64,000 nucleotides of DNA from Triparma columacea (GCA_030267965.1 BRYA01001484.1:1-64000); one strand, 5' to 3'. Shown: positions 8,705-20,823, counted from the first letter of the stretch. A program made the numbers and translations. The notes: generated by a model not told the origin, from the sequence alone.

Positions 8705-11700
8705 CTAAATGTCCCCCACCGCCTCTTGCGTGAGCCCCTCGTAGCATGTGCACCCGTCCGCGTTGACGAGGCTGTCATCTGCTCCCTTGCTGAGGAGGTA
8801 CTGCGCAAGCTCAAAGTGGGAGTAGAGGTGGCAGTGGTGCAGGACGGAGTTCCCTGCAGCGTTCTGGGTCTTGATATCGGCTCCCCTCCTGAGCATGAAC
8901 TTGACCATCCTCTTGTTGCCCTGCTGGCAGCACAGGTGGAGGAGGCTGTTACCGTTTTCGTCCTTGCTGTTGACATCGATGATATTCCTGTCGAGGATGA
9001 ACTCCAAGTCTGTTATGTTTCCGGTTCTGCAGCACTCGATGGCCTTATGGGCGAGATTGTCGGCGTCATCTTCCTCCTCGAGACTCTTTCCCTTTGTCCC
9101 GTGTTGGTCCGCGAGGGTCATTTCGTTAGGTTGGTTGGCCGCTATCGCCTCGAGTCCTCCACCAGCCAACAGCTGTTCTTCCCTCTCCTTCCTCTGCCTT
9201 GTCTGCTCCACGACCCTCAAGCCATCGCCCAGCACATCCTTGATGAAGAGGCTCTCGAATCTATGCATGCTCTGGAAGTCGGGCTCCTTGACGTCACCTA
9301 TTTTGCTGGGGTCGACCATAGTTGCCATTCGGTAAGAGCTCATACTATTGGTGAAGGCCTCCTTCGTATGAAGGGGATGGGGCTTGGTGATCTTTTCGTA
9401 AAAGTTCGGAGAGACCTTGGCCCTGTCCAACCTCCTCCACCCCACCCCTTTGATGTGCTTCTCGATGTGCATGCTGTCGTCCTCCCCGTTCCCGAAGTCC
9501 CCAGTGCCTATTGCTGTCCCCTCATCCTTCTTGGGGTTGATTCTCAGTTTGGGGATATTAGCCGGAGTCTTCCCCACCTTGCCCCCCACCTCTGTCATCC
9601 TCATCCCTTCCGCCTTTCTCCTCTTCACTTTCATCCTCGCGACGTCGCCGTGGTGCTGGGGCAGCTCGCTCGCGCTCCTCATGTTGCTTTCCCCAAGAAG
9701 CTCATCCGCCGTCTCTGCCTCTCCCTCACCCGTATTTCCTTGCTCGTCGTCGCTGTCGCTCCAAGGGATGTCCTCCTCTGCGAGCTCTCTTGCTGCCTGA
9801 CCCGGGAATCTTTTCATATCATCCCCGGCCCCTTCCCTTGACCTCATCATCTCAACCAAGTTCTCCCCCTTGTCCAGCTTGATGAGAACCCCCAGTTTTT
9901 TTGCCAATGTCTGGATGAGCCCCTCGTCCTGTGCGATCATCCTTACCAGCAGCCGGACCTTGTCTCTCTCTTCGCTTTCCTTCATTTCATCCGTCGTCTC
10001 CCAGTTGTCCTCATTCTCTGCTGCTCCCCCCTCCTCGCCCTCCTCTCCCACCATCATGCCTTTCTTAATGCCTGATTCTTCGTATTGTTCAAAGTCTTCG
10101 GGTATATCCCAAGTTCCGATGACTTCCCCTCCTTCCACTCCCGCGACGTTCTTGAAGTAGAAGAGATGTCCGCCTTCGTTGAGCTCCCTCTTTTCCCAGC
10201 CGGCCCGTTCCTCCACGAGCTTTGACGCTTTCCTCCTTTCAAGCCACGCCTCCATGCTCATAGCCTCCGGCTGCTTCCCATCGAGGCTTCCAAATCTTTT
10301 CTCAACTTCCACCTTCTTCTGACTCATGAACCTCATCTCCTTCTCTAGCTGGTTGCGGTTCTTCCTAAGGTTCTCTTCCGCCTGCCTTATCTTTGCCTCG
10401 AGGCCCTCCGCCTTTTTAATCTTGTTGATTTTGTCATGGATCCTCGAGTAAACCTTTTCGTACGTTCCGAGCCCGACCCCAACCATTTCGTCGAGGTGGT
10501 ACCCGCTGAGCAGAAGCGTATAGCCCTTGGGGTCGCTGAAGCCGCTCCCGGCCTTGGCTTTGATGACGTCGAGATAGTCGAACGGAGTCCTCACCCTGCA
10601 CAGGACCTCGACACATCTACGATGCGAGTGAGGGGGGGAGTGAAGGGAGGAGTGAAGGAGGAGCTTAGCTATAAGAGCAGCGAAGCAACCGCAAAGGATA
10701 ATGTGGCATCACTGATTCGCATTTACTCGCACGCATTTATTCGCACTAACGCAACCCTTCAACGGCTTGCTTCGCTCACTGCGCTCGTCGCCGCCGCCCT
10801 TCTCACCTCTGATCACTATGCCAGATGGTTCTGCCTTCCACCCCCGTATTATTGCCAGTGGCACCCTTGCTCGTGACTCCGAAGATGGCAGGGTTAATTT
10901 CTAGAACTGGGCGCATGATCTCTTTACCAGTGACAATGTTGTGGCGTAACCCGTGATCACCCTTCAACTTCATCCTCCTCCGATGCTTATGCTGGGGCTT
11001 GAGGTGCCTTTTCGTCTCCTTAATTTCAAATCCGAGGTCGTCGTGTCCGACGACGACCTTTTCAATGTCATACTTATCCTCAACCGATGGTTCCTCCCGC
11101 CCCCCATAGTCTCCTTCCTTCTCCGATCCGTTGAGGAGGTAAATTACGGGGGCAAGCCTTTCGTCGATGTCGCTTATCAGCTTCTCCTTCTCCAGGTTCT
11201 CGCTCTTAAACACCCTTGAAACTACCCACGGGTCGCAAATCTCATGTTGGGCTGAAGGTATCGGTGCTTCGCTTAGTTCCCAGAACACGATAATCGGCGC
11301 AAGTGCAGGCGTCTCCAACGCCATGAGGTTCGTCACCTGCACACTATTGCTGCTGCTGGTTTCTTTGTCCCTAACCAACTGCATCACCGCCCTCGTTCTC
11401 AACTTATCGCCCTCGACTTCCTCCCCCCCCTCTATCTTCCCACAATACTGCAACCCCGGGATCAACCTCTTGTACTTGTCAAAGTAGCTCAATTGTACGC
11501 TCAAATTATCCTCGACATTGTCCGCCATGAACTCCCAGTCCTTCTCTGGGTCATTGCCCCATTCTACTCCGCCTACCCCGTCCTCGTGCTTCTCCTCCGC
11601 AACTCCCTTGATACGCACTTTTGTCATGCCTCCCTCGGCCAATGCTCCAGGGACCTTAGTTGGGAACCTGTGTAGGGGCGACGAGGAGTTAGTGAAGAAG

Positions 11701-14700
11701 GGAGTTAAGAGGGTGGTACTAGAAACCTTCTTTCGACTCGCTCCGCTCGCCGCCTCATTGCAACTCACCCAAACGCATTCTCCCTCCCTCCTTCCATCTC
11801 TGCATTTTGAAGTGTCACCAGAGACACCAGTGAGAAGGCTTTGGATATTACATGAAGCATGTTGTCGCTTTCCCTTTCGGGGAAGCCGAGGTTACCCGGG
11901 ATCGGGTCTAGCTGTACGATCTTCTTTTTCGAGGGACTCTTTTTCCTCGAGGGACTGCCTTTCTTTTTTCTTGATGGGCTCTTCTTCTTGCTCATCTGCG
12001 TTGAGTGAATGAAGGTTTAAAAGCGTTAGCTGATTGTGTTAATTATGTTTGTCACGCTAACCCTACCAGCTCACCTTCCCCTTCTCCTCCTTCTCTGTCC
12101 CCTCCCCTTCACTCTTTTCGGGCAACAGCAGCAGATCTTCAATCAGCGGTCTCCACACATCAAACTCCCTCTCTGGTCTCGACCACCACCCTAAATCAGC
12201 CGCAGGAGCGACGCCCCCCAGTCCCACCCTCTCTCTACCTTCCACCCCGGTGATGACCATGTTGACCCTTTGCAACCCCTCCTTCCGCTTGACATCGACC
12301 CTGAGATCAATGTAGATGTTGTCGTCCCATTCACCCCCCTCCTTCAACCTCACGGTTACCATGCAGCTGTAGGTCTTCTTGCCACAGAGCATCCTCTTCC
12401 CTTGCCTATGGCACACCAATCCGTCCCCTCCTTTCCCCTTCTTGCTGTCGAACTTGAGCTTCTTTTTCTTTTCGGCCTTTTCGATCACCTCAATAATGGT
12501 ATCTTCATCAATCCCCACCGTCTTGGCGTCGCCGTTCCTTTCATCCCTCACCTCAACTCTCCAAATTTTCTTGTCGACGAGGTCCTCGAACCCTCTCCCC
12601 CTGGCAGCAGGCCAAGCATCGACTTCGTTGAGGGTCTCGACAATCTCCCCAATTCTCGATATCTTTTCGCTCCTCTGATCCTCCATTTCAGTCTCCTCTT
12701 CCCCAGCCTCCTCTCTCTGTTTCTTTTCCCATTTCGCCTCGTTGAGCATCAGAGTGTCCTCTCCGAAGTTGACGCACCTTCCCTCCTCAAGACCCTCGCT
12801 CCCCCCCCCCACGGGAACCTCCCACCTTCCGTTTGTCAGGACTGCCGCGGTCTCGTAGTAATTTCGTGCCTTGGTCTCGAGCCTGCTGATGGTCACCATC
12901 AGCCTGCCGTCCACACCGTCCACGTTAATTGGCTCATTCACGACGAGCATGCTTAGCGTTGGGGTCTCCAGCGGCCTCTCTCCGACTCCTTCCTTAGAGA
13001 CTCGCTTCGTCTCTTTCTCTTCGACCCATTCCCCCTCCACGCCGCCCTTGCCTTCTCCAACTGCCCTCTTGTAGCTTACACTTTGGATTTGGCTCCTCGC
13101 TTTCTTGATGCTCTCAACGTCTCTCGCGTTCCTTAGTCCGTGCTCTCTTTGGACCATGGTATCCTCCTCGTTCTCAATTTCCCCAACCCCGAATCCCCTC
13201 TCCAACCCTCCCTTGAACTCCTTGAGGTGCTCGAGGTTCGTCAGCCAGACAGTGTGAACGTCCATGGCAAATCTGCGGGAGTTGGTCGTGGTGGGGTAAG
13301 AAAGTTAATACTTGCGCTGGCCTCTTTACTGCTCAAAACTCACCTCCTATTGTTGGCCCTCATCATGGCCCTCTTGCTCGCCTTTTCATTTTCTTCCTTG
13401 ATGTAATTCCAGTACTCCTCGAAGATGGGGTGCCTGCCGACTTCTACGACAGGGACAATCGCCCCAGTTTCTTTCTCGGTTTCTGCAGCAGCAATCTTGG
13501 CGGCTCTCGACACCTTCCACATTTCCTCCCTCCCCCTTTCGTCCCTCCATTTTATCCTAATGTCCTCGCTCATCCAACTTACGGGTCCTGCGACCTCCTG
13601 ATTGATGTCAAGCTCCTCTTCTCTCGGTGTGTCGATGCTCTTCCAGCTCGGCTGCTCCTTCTCGATCTTGTAATAGTTCTTGTTCATGGCTTCGTGGATC
13701 ATTCCCTCAGTGGGCTTTACATTGTAAACGTGTCCCTCGAGACTGATGTGTGTGTGTGTGTGTGTGTGCGCACACGAGTCAAGGAGTTAGCACGAAAACA
13801 ATTGGACGCACCCTGCCTGCCTGCCAACCTCAAACCCTCTCTCTCACCTCTTGGCAATCTTGTTGCGCTTCTTCTTCCCCCCCCCCCCCTTTGGCCTCCC
13901 TGTGCTGATGTCCCTCAGCTTGCTATCGATCCTCGCCATTGCAATCTTGGCGGCTGCCATCCTCGGAGCTCCCCTCGCTGGACTCATGCCTCCCCCGTGC
14001 TTGTTCTGCAGCTTGAGCGTCTCAGCCCTGCTCGCCGTCGTCACCGCGCCCCTGTAGTTATGCTGCCTTCCGCTCGGTAGCTGGATGAGCAGTGGGCGAG
14101 GGAAGGAGGACGGTGTTAGTGCTCGAAAAGATATCAATCGCCCCGCTTCACTTCGCCCCGCTCCTCGCTCCACGTCTCACCTTTTGGGGCACGTGCATGT
14201 CCTCCGGTTTCGCGAAGTGTCCCATGTCCAAGATTTTATTACCCCTTCCGATGGTAACCTCAGGCTTAGTCGACGCCCTGTAGGACACCTCCATGTTTCC
14301 AGGCTTTGCGGTCAGTGCCTCTTTCCTAATTGCCCCGAAACCCCTCGTAATTGCATTGGTGCCCTCCATCCCGTCCATGCCCTTGTTATCCAACGGGAAG
14401 TTTCTCCTCTGCCCGAAGGCGTCACTATCCCTGAACATGGCCGTCGCCGCCCCTGTCTCCCGAAGCCTCCCTGAGGAGGACTGCCTGAGCGTCGCTGCGT
14501 TGGTCGCTGACAGCATCCTGGACGCAGTGAAGCTGTCAACCTGAGTCTCGCCGGCGGCGGGCTGAAGCCTCACCGTCCTGGTCACGTTCGAAGGGAGCGT
14601 AGCGCCCCAACCGTTGGGACCCTGGGTGTCGGCCATCTCGGCGGTAGAGCCACCGTTCTTGTCCAGGGATGTGGAAAGGAGAGTGTTCATGGGCACCTCC

Positions 14701-15130
14701 TTGAGGGCCTTGCGGCCACCGGTGGCTGAAAGGGAACGCCGGAGGCGGAGCTTCTCTCTTTTTGCTTGCGGGAATTGCGAGGGGGAGAGGGTTGGAACGG
14801 AGAATAGGAGGAGACAGGGAGCAGGTACCAGGAGTTCAAATCGGGGAGGGGGGGCTGAGGGGCTTGAGGGGCGACAAAACAGCAAAATACGAGCAATATC
14901 CGCCGAAAGGAATGGTCTAAACCCAACAACTAAGGTTCGACTTGAGCCAAAACCACCCCTTAACACACCTTTGCAACCCTCTCGTTGTGTTTCAGCACCT
15001 GGGTTTTTATGATCCTCTTGGCTTTTAGCTCTGTGTCGCGCATGAAATCCCTCAGCTCAAACTCGAAGTCATCGCCTCCCCCCTTACGCCGTCTCGGCTG
15101 GGGGGACGTTAGCGGTCGTTGCGTGGCCAT
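8705..15130 (-). CDS. large ankyrin-repeat protein, eight exons
   Basis: Exons that join in consistent phase: 15130-14969, about 14753-14181, 14080-13848, 13742-13344, 13272-12075, 11995-11769, 11667-10807 and 10616-8705, giving about 1850 residues. The start is the ATG at 15130 (MATQRPLTS). Only the acceptor of exon 2 is uncertain. The long N-terminal part is charged, with coiled-coil-like stretches and a Lys/Ser-rich block (KKKSPSRKKKGSPSRKK in exon 6), and has no recognised domain. The C-terminal ~120 residues form about three ankyrin repeats (DENGNSLLHLCCQQGNKRMV, NAAGNSVLHHCHLYSHFELA), a protein-binding scaffold. No signal peptide or membrane helix. Length and composition would suit a cytoskeletal or ciliary scaffold, but that is speculation. 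Introns 3, 6 and 7 contain a CA/GT microsatellite or hairpin-repeat fragments. Confidence 0.75.
10630..10806. repeat. degenerate hairpin repeat inside an intron
   Basis: In the intron between the last two exons of the ankyrin gene: CGCATTTACTCGCACGCATT, ACTAACGCAACCCTTCAACG, then CTTGCTTCGCTC and GCGCTCGTCGCC. It matches the order and spacing of the blocks at 4.1 and 5.4 kb but is more diverged. A shorter relative (CGACTCGCTCCGCTCGCCGC) lies in the next intron at 11734-11753. Confidence 0.65.
13749..13769. repeat. GT/CA microsatellite
   Basis: About ten TG units on the plus strand, within intron 3 of the minus-strand ankyrin gene, immediately upstream of the acceptor of exon 4 where CA repeats replace the usual pyrimidine tract. 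Confidence 0.85.
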
Positions 15131-16130
15131 AGGTTGGGTTCCACACTTTAAAAATTTGTGTTTCAAGCCCCCAAAAGGCAAGAAATCCAAGGAGAGGAGG
15201 AGAGTCAAAGGGAGGAAGGTTACTTGCCGGTTACTAAGAGTTTACAGGTGAGTGGTTGTGATCGGGAGGAAGGTCGCATAGAAGGGGGGGGGCAGGGGGG
15301 TGATGACGATTGGGGAGCAAGGGTTGGAGAGAGAAAGTGATGAGGGAGGGAAGGAGTTCGGGGAGAGGGGAGGGGGGAGGTCAAAATAATCACAAAGAAA
15401 TGAGCTGTGAGCAGGAGATTTGATGGAGCGAGGTAGCGACCAAATAACCCGTGTTTCTGTGCACTTGGGAGGGGGGGGGGGGTTGAGGGTAAATAAGATA
15501 TCCCAAACCAAGCTGAGCATCTTGGCAAGCGAAGCAGTCCTGTTAACACCTCCTCCCCCGACTTCTCTCCTCGCAATTGCAGCCAATGCCGACGCCATCC
15601 GAGCTGAGANNNNNNNNNNNNNNNNNNNNNNNNNNNNNNNNNNNNNNNNNNNNNNNNNGGGGGGGAGGGTCTGTAGCATATCACCAGAAAAGAACCGAGA
15701 GGGGGGGGACTTCTACGGGGTTGATTAAGGGAACAGGGGATTGCACATTTGAACGAAAAGCTTCATATTCGCCCTAGTCCACCCCACGTTGCCGCCCGAC
15801 CTTCCTGAGGGAGCCCATCCCCTATCCTCCGCCTTGCAAACTCGCATAACATTCAGGTTCCTGGTACAGACCCAGTAGGTCCTACCTACAAAATCTAGCC
15901 AATGAGAAAATGGCTCAGGGTGTGTTTTGCCACAGTAAATAGAGAAGTGACCAGTAAATAGAGTAGAGAAAAGAGGAGGGTAAGCTGGAGCGGTGAAATG
16001 AGTGTGTGTGCGTGTGTTGGTATACGATAAATGTTACTTTTAGAATTAGGAGAAAGAAGTTCAGAGGAAAGAGAGGTCGAGAGGAGAGAAAAGTTGAGAT
16101 GCGAGAGAAGGTGAGAGGAGGGACAAGTTG
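15131..16130. other. intergenic sequence with assembly gap (49 N at 15610-15658)
   Basis: No supported gene. The sequence is G-rich or purine-rich on the plus strand with homopolymer G runs on both sides of the gap. From about 16060 it contains repeated GAGAGG and AAGTTGAGA words leading into copy 2 of the segmental duplication. Sequence is missing at 15610-15658, and the join across the N run may not be colinear. Confidence 0.8.
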
Positions 16131-16132
16131 AG

Positions 16133-16645
16133 AGGAGAGAGAAGTTGAGAGGTAGGTAAAAGGTTTTTGTGTTAGTGTGAATGTGTGCTGGCCAAACCAA
16201 CAAAAATATATATACACTGCCTCAAATCCCTCTCAAACTTTGCCAGCGTGCTCTTCTCGCATGTAGGTACCAGCCCGCGCAAAAAAAAAGTGTGGAGAGA
16301 TCCATCACAATACTAGAACCCGGGGCTACGAGAGGAAGATGAAGGTAAGAATGGGTTGAAGGGTAAAGTTATAAGGTACAGGGGAATAACTTACTTGAAC
16401 CGGGGACCTGCTCGGTGTTAACGAGCCGTCATAACCACCTACTGTAAGCGTGTGGATTAGAAGAGGTTCAGAGGAGTTGGATAGGGTGGCTGTTACTTAC
16501 GACCATCCCAGCTTGATGCATGATGAGTCGATTTTTTGTTACAATTTCAACTTTGCAATAAGCTTACTATTACCACTGCCAACCAAACCAAAATACCCTC
16601 TCCCTCCCCCACCCCCCAAAATGCCCAAAGTACGTACCTCTCTCT
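16133..16645. repeat. segmental duplication, copy 2
   Basis: Near-identical to 1-507, in the same orientation, about 16.1 kb away and only ~475 bases after the N gap. Similarity ends a few bases inside NOG2 intron 1 on the right. The differences seen are isolated substitutions and 1-2 base indels. It may be a true dispersed duplication or a leftover allele placed by the assembler. Confidence 0.95.
16311..16512 (-). tRNA. second split tRNA-Val(AAC)
   Basis: Segments 16512-16501, 16441-16395 and 16325-16311 are identical base for base to the three tRNA segments of copy 1. Intron 1 is 59 nt and intron 2 is 69 nt; both keep GTAAGT at the 5' end and AG at the 3' end. Against copy 1 there are two indels and two substitutions, all in the introns. 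A T9 run follows at 16289-16281. It should give the same mature tRNA. Confidence 0.75.
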
Positions 16646-16672
16646 TCCCCTTCTCCCCCCTGCAGCGAGGGA
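16621..16672 (+). pseudogene. truncated NOG2 5' end (duplicate)
   Basis: ATG-CCC-AAA followed by GTACGTACCTCTCTC repeats NOG2 exon 1 and its donor site, but the sequence then diverges. A CTGCAG acceptor follows after about 45 bases, and the next bases (AGGGAATCGATCG) are unrelated to NOG2 exon 2. No long frame continues. It looks like a promoter and first exon carried along with the tRNA duplication. Confidence 0.75.
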
Positions 16673-17382
16673 ATCGATCGAGGCGGCGGTGTGCAAAGCG
16701 AACCGCGTAGAAAGGGTTGTGTTGGTGGTTTATGATTGCGCGACGAGCGTGAGATGAGCGTGAGATGAGCGTGAGATGAGCGTGCCCCAACCTTCCTCCT
16801 CCTCTATCCGTCAATTCAGACCTCATAACATGGGAGGCCCCGAAACTAAAGAACAATCCCCTCCTAGGGCCGTTACGGTCGGAGATAACCATCCACAATA
16901 CAACACTAACTTCTCTGTAGATTGAAAGTGCCGTTGATGTTATAAACTATACGTTTCACCGCGATTGAATAGTATTTTACATGCCCACACCGAGCGTAGA
17001 GAAGCACGAACGAGGAACCTCCAGCAGCGCACGTATGTTACCTCTTTTCCAAGTACAGTCAGATAGGATCGAAACAATCGGAGAGAAAGAATCGGGTCAT
17101 AATACTAGATGATTATACGTTTTAACTGAAAACATGTAAGGATTGTTCGGCCCTTTTGAACAATGTGGTGAAAAACTGTAATAAACGCGTCATAAGTCTA
17201 TATTAATGCACTTCCGGCGGATTCATAAGTAGTAGAGGGGGGTGAAGCTTGCTGGCGCCCGAATCTTAAATTTTAAAACATTTTAAAAATCCAATGTCAG
17301 CTCACGCTCACCAGGTCGAGCCTCCAGCCAGGAAATCTGATGGATAGGGAAGGCTAGTGCACTTGAGCCAGCTTGAGCAACC
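16673..17382. other. intergenic region
   Basis: No supported gene. It contains three tandem GTGAGATGAGC units at about 16749-16782. The rest is unremarkable mixed-composition sequence up to the start of the DUF2061-like gene, with TTAAATTTTAAAACATTTT at about 17264-17282. Confidence 0.6.
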
Positions 17383-18411
17383 ATGATTCGCTCAATTCGC
17401 TCAATGATCGTAGTCGCGCTCCTGCTTGTTCAGGCTGCTTCATTTAGACCTCCCTTCCTGTCCCCTATGAAGGTGCGTAGGTGTATTATTTGTGTTTTAA
17501 TTTGGTTATTTCCCCCAGCCCACCGTTTTGTATGGGTTGGGTTTTCTGTTGATTTTGATTTTTTTGTCGTTACAAAACCATACTACCAATACAATAATCT
17601 AACAATATCCACCTTCCCATCCTCACCCCCTGAAGAATGTCCGTCTTAGTCCTCTTTCTCTCTCCTCTTCCTCTTCCTCGTCATCCTCTTCCTCCAAAAT
17701 GGATTCTGATGTTCGTCGTATGGACAAGATCCTTACTGTTGAGCTCGAGCGGCAATCCCGCCTTAAGGCTGAGCTCGAGCAGGTCAATGGGAAAATGGCA
17801 AAGATCAATATGCTGAGGGATGTAAGTAGAAGGCCCGGAACAGCTTTGTGGACCCCACAACCACCATGCCATCGAATCACCTAGCTCATCCCCTCCCCTC
17901 CACCTCCCACCCCCTGTCCATCTCCACCTCCCAATTTTAGAGCTACCTCAAGGGCATGGAGGTTACTGATGCTCAGGAGAGCGTGAAGGAGACCACCGCT
18001 AGGTCTGCCGTGAAGTCCTTCTGCTGGCGGTTAATCGCCGGCTCTGTGACTTTCTTCACATCGCTTAAATTCTCCGGCTCGATCAAAACCGCCCTTACCA
18101 TCGTAGGATCCGACTTCTTCAGCAAGGCCGCCACCATGTTCATCGGCGAGAGGCTCATGAACAACGCCCAGGCTGGGAGGTCCAAGGGAGGAGACGACGT
18201 CGGAAGGAGTCTCGTGAAGGCCCTCATCTGGCGCCTTTTTGCTCTCGCCAATACCCTCACCATGGCCATCTTCATCTCCAAAGACCTCTCCATCGCCAGT
18301 AAGATTGCCAGTTCTGACGCTGTAATCAAGACTGCAATGATGTTCGTCTACGAAAGAGCCTGGGCGGGAGTAGAATGGGGAAAGAAATACGATGTTGACT
18401 TCAGTATCTAA
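17383..18411 (+). CDS. DUF2061-like membrane protein with plastid-type presequence
   Basis: Exons 17383-17472, 17636-17821 and 17941-18411 in phase 0, about 248 residues. The N-terminus has a signal peptide core (MIVVALLLVQ) followed by AASFRPP, fitting the signal-cleavage motif with Phe at +1 used for import into red-derived complex plastids. A Ser-rich stretch (transit-peptide-like) and a short coiled coil follow. The rest contains two similar repeats, TRSAVKSFCWRLIAGSVTFF and GRSLVKALIWRLFALANTLT, each followed by a second hydrophobic segment and a K/FxxERxW/M ending. This two-helix unit matches the small predicted membrane family DUF2061, normally found as one unit in bacteria. The function of that family is not known to me. 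Location in the plastid envelope or thylakoid is inferred. Confidence 0.65.
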
Positions 18412-18662
18412 TGGTCGGTGGATTTTACGCGGAAAGGGAGGATTAGAGAAGGGGTCCCCCAAATTAGGATCGAGCACGCAAGGAGATAATAGTTTTTTTG
18501 TTGTGCATTTCGGATGTTATTACACATACCGACTTATGTAAATACAAACAGTAATTTCTCGCTGAGTTGAGATTTCTTTCTTTGTGCTTGTCCTTGTCCT
18601 TGTCTTTTCCCTTCGTTCTCACCCACCCGATTTCCCTCCAACCCCCAGCACCCACCCCCTTC

Positions 18663-20823
18663 TCAACACTCGCTCCTCCTCATCTTCGCAGAGTAGGGAT
18701 GGTTTATCTCGCTGCCGCCGCTCGCCCCCCTTTTGTGGCTTTTGATGGGTGTCTGGTTGTACGAGCTCCTCCCTGTGCTCCTCAGTGGGCTCTTGCTCCT
18801 GCTGTTGTCGAGGCCGCTCTTGTTCGAACGCACGGACGACAGGGACACCGAAGAGAGCACAGATGGGATCGGCGGCGGCTGCGGAGAGACGCCCTTCAGA
18901 AGCTCGTCCACGTCGATGCTAGAAGTTGAGGGACGGGCCGAGGGGGAAGGCCTGACGTCAGCGAAAAGTGCGTCTTCGTTGACAATTACGGTGGTTGGTA
19001 CTGTTCCAGTCGCGGTGATCGCAATCGACTCGGGCTGTTGCTCCTCTTTCTGTCCCTCTGTCTCCTCCTTCGTTTCGCCGCTGTCGTGCGTGTTGGCAAG
19101 GATGCTGCCCAAACCTCGGAGCCTCTCCATCGCCCCATTTCCAAGCTCAGCCACCGCCGCTCCAAACGAAGTAACGCAAGTTTCCTCTGCGGGGCTATCA
19201 TCCTGCTTATTGTCAGGGAATGAGGGAGCGCACTTAACGCTGGCCATCTTGGGGGATCTCGACCTCTCCTCCGCTTGCCTCTCCTCCTCAAAGACTACTT
19301 TCTGTTGCGGCGAGCGTAAGGGTTTGTTGGTTGCGTTGCTTTAATCATGAACTGTATTGCCAACACTCAGTTCCAAATTCACACTTTCTTTCCCCATTCT
19401 CACCTTTTCCACGACAAGCTTCTCCTTCTTGACCCTCTCCGTTGCGTGCTGCGAAATCAGATACTGGGCGTCCTTGGTCCATGGTGATTCGACGACCTTC
19501 TTCTCGGCCTCCTTGAGTCTCTTTTGCTCATCCTGGAACATGGCGACCTTTTCAGATACGCTGATCTGCGACGAGCAAAGGGCATTTCAATAGATGATTT
19601 TGACAACGAAATCTTCTCCTCCTCCAGTCTCACCTTCGCCTCGCCCTTGATAAGCTTGTTTGCGTCCTCAGTCCAGGGGGATGGGGCTGTCTTGAGCGAA
19701 GCGATCTTCCGCTTCGAAGTGGAGGGACGACGCTCAGAGCGAAGGGGTGACTGCGCTTTCAGGGGGGTGCAGTTGGCGTCCTCGTCAGCCTTCATGTCAA
19801 TAGCGAGGTCCTGCTTGCTGTCAGTGCTGTCGACGATGTTGGCAATAATCACATCGTCCCCGAGCTCCGAACCGACAACGACCTCGATGGAGCTGCGAAG
19901 AGTGAAGTGAAACAGGTGGAAAGGTCAGATTACGTACGGAGATGAGAGAGGGGGTGTAGGGGGTGTCAGGGGGGAGAGAGAGAGTGTTCGTGCTGCACGT
20001 AAGTGAGCCGTTGTCAACCATGGCACCCATGTGCTCACCTGAGCTCGTCTTCGGCTTCTTCCGCGGCGACGACGGCTTCCTCTGCAAAAACCGCCTCCCC
20101 CCCCTTCGTCGTCTCTTCTCCTTCCTCCTTTTCTTCCTTCTCCTCCTCAGATTCCTTTGCATCCTCAACCCCCTTGATCTTCGCCCCCTCAACCTTCTTG
20201 ATCTTTGTCTCTTCAACCTCCTTAATCGCCACCTCCTCTTGCTGCAACTTCAACTCCTTCTGCCTATTTTGCGCCATGATCGCAAGTACCTCCGCCTCAA
20301 GAGTGTCCCCCCCCTTAACGGCATCGTCGAACGCAAAGTCTTCCATCAGGCGGGTGTCAAAGACTTCCGACCCGGCGGCGTTGGACAGGGTGGGGCGGTG
20401 CTGCGGGAGTGGATATCAGATGGAATCGGTTTTGTCAGCGCACGTTCTGCCTGGGGGTGTCGTCGTGTCGCGATAATGAGACCGTTAGCCCAGCACTCAC
20501 CCTTTTCTTAGTTGAAGATCTGATCGAAACCGACGGCTTACCCTGCCCGCCGCCGACCTTCTCAGGAGTGAGGACTGCCTCCGCAGATTTCCCCATCATC
20601 TTCCCAGCCTTGGCTGCAGCTTTTCCAACGGTCTTGGCGAAGCTGCGGGATGTCCTCAGCGGGGAAGAGGTCAACCTGGAGATTGACTTGGTCAAACCTG
20701 AGGCAGGACCAAAAAATAGAGGCGTCAGAGGGCGGTGGTCGAAGAGATTCAACATTACAAATTCAAACCAAACGACAATATCGACTCACCTGTCTTCTTC
20801 GACTTCTTACCACCTTTTTTCAT
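18663..20823 (-). CDS. charged unknown protein with repeated SPWTxDA motif
   Basis: Not recognised. The model starts at ATG 20823 (MKKGGKKSKKT) and has exons 20823-20790, 20697-20501, 20400-20039, about 19893-19631, about 19569-19407 and about 19303-18663, all in frame. The N-terminus is very basic, the centre is Glu/Lys-rich and coiled-coil-like (IKEVEETKIKKVEGAKIKGV), and the C-terminus is Ser/Pro-rich and disordered. Two consecutive exons carry a related motif, PSPWTEDANKLI and ESPWTKDAQYLI, which suggests exon duplication. No signal peptide or membrane helix. The tail of the gene is convergent with the DUF2061-like gene. Confidence 0.65.

Noticed and set aside
15895..16217. Ser/Leu/His-rich minus-strand frames upstream of duplication copy 2
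   Set aside because: Purine-rich repetitive DNA gives open frames by composition; no start context, splice sites or conserved motif.
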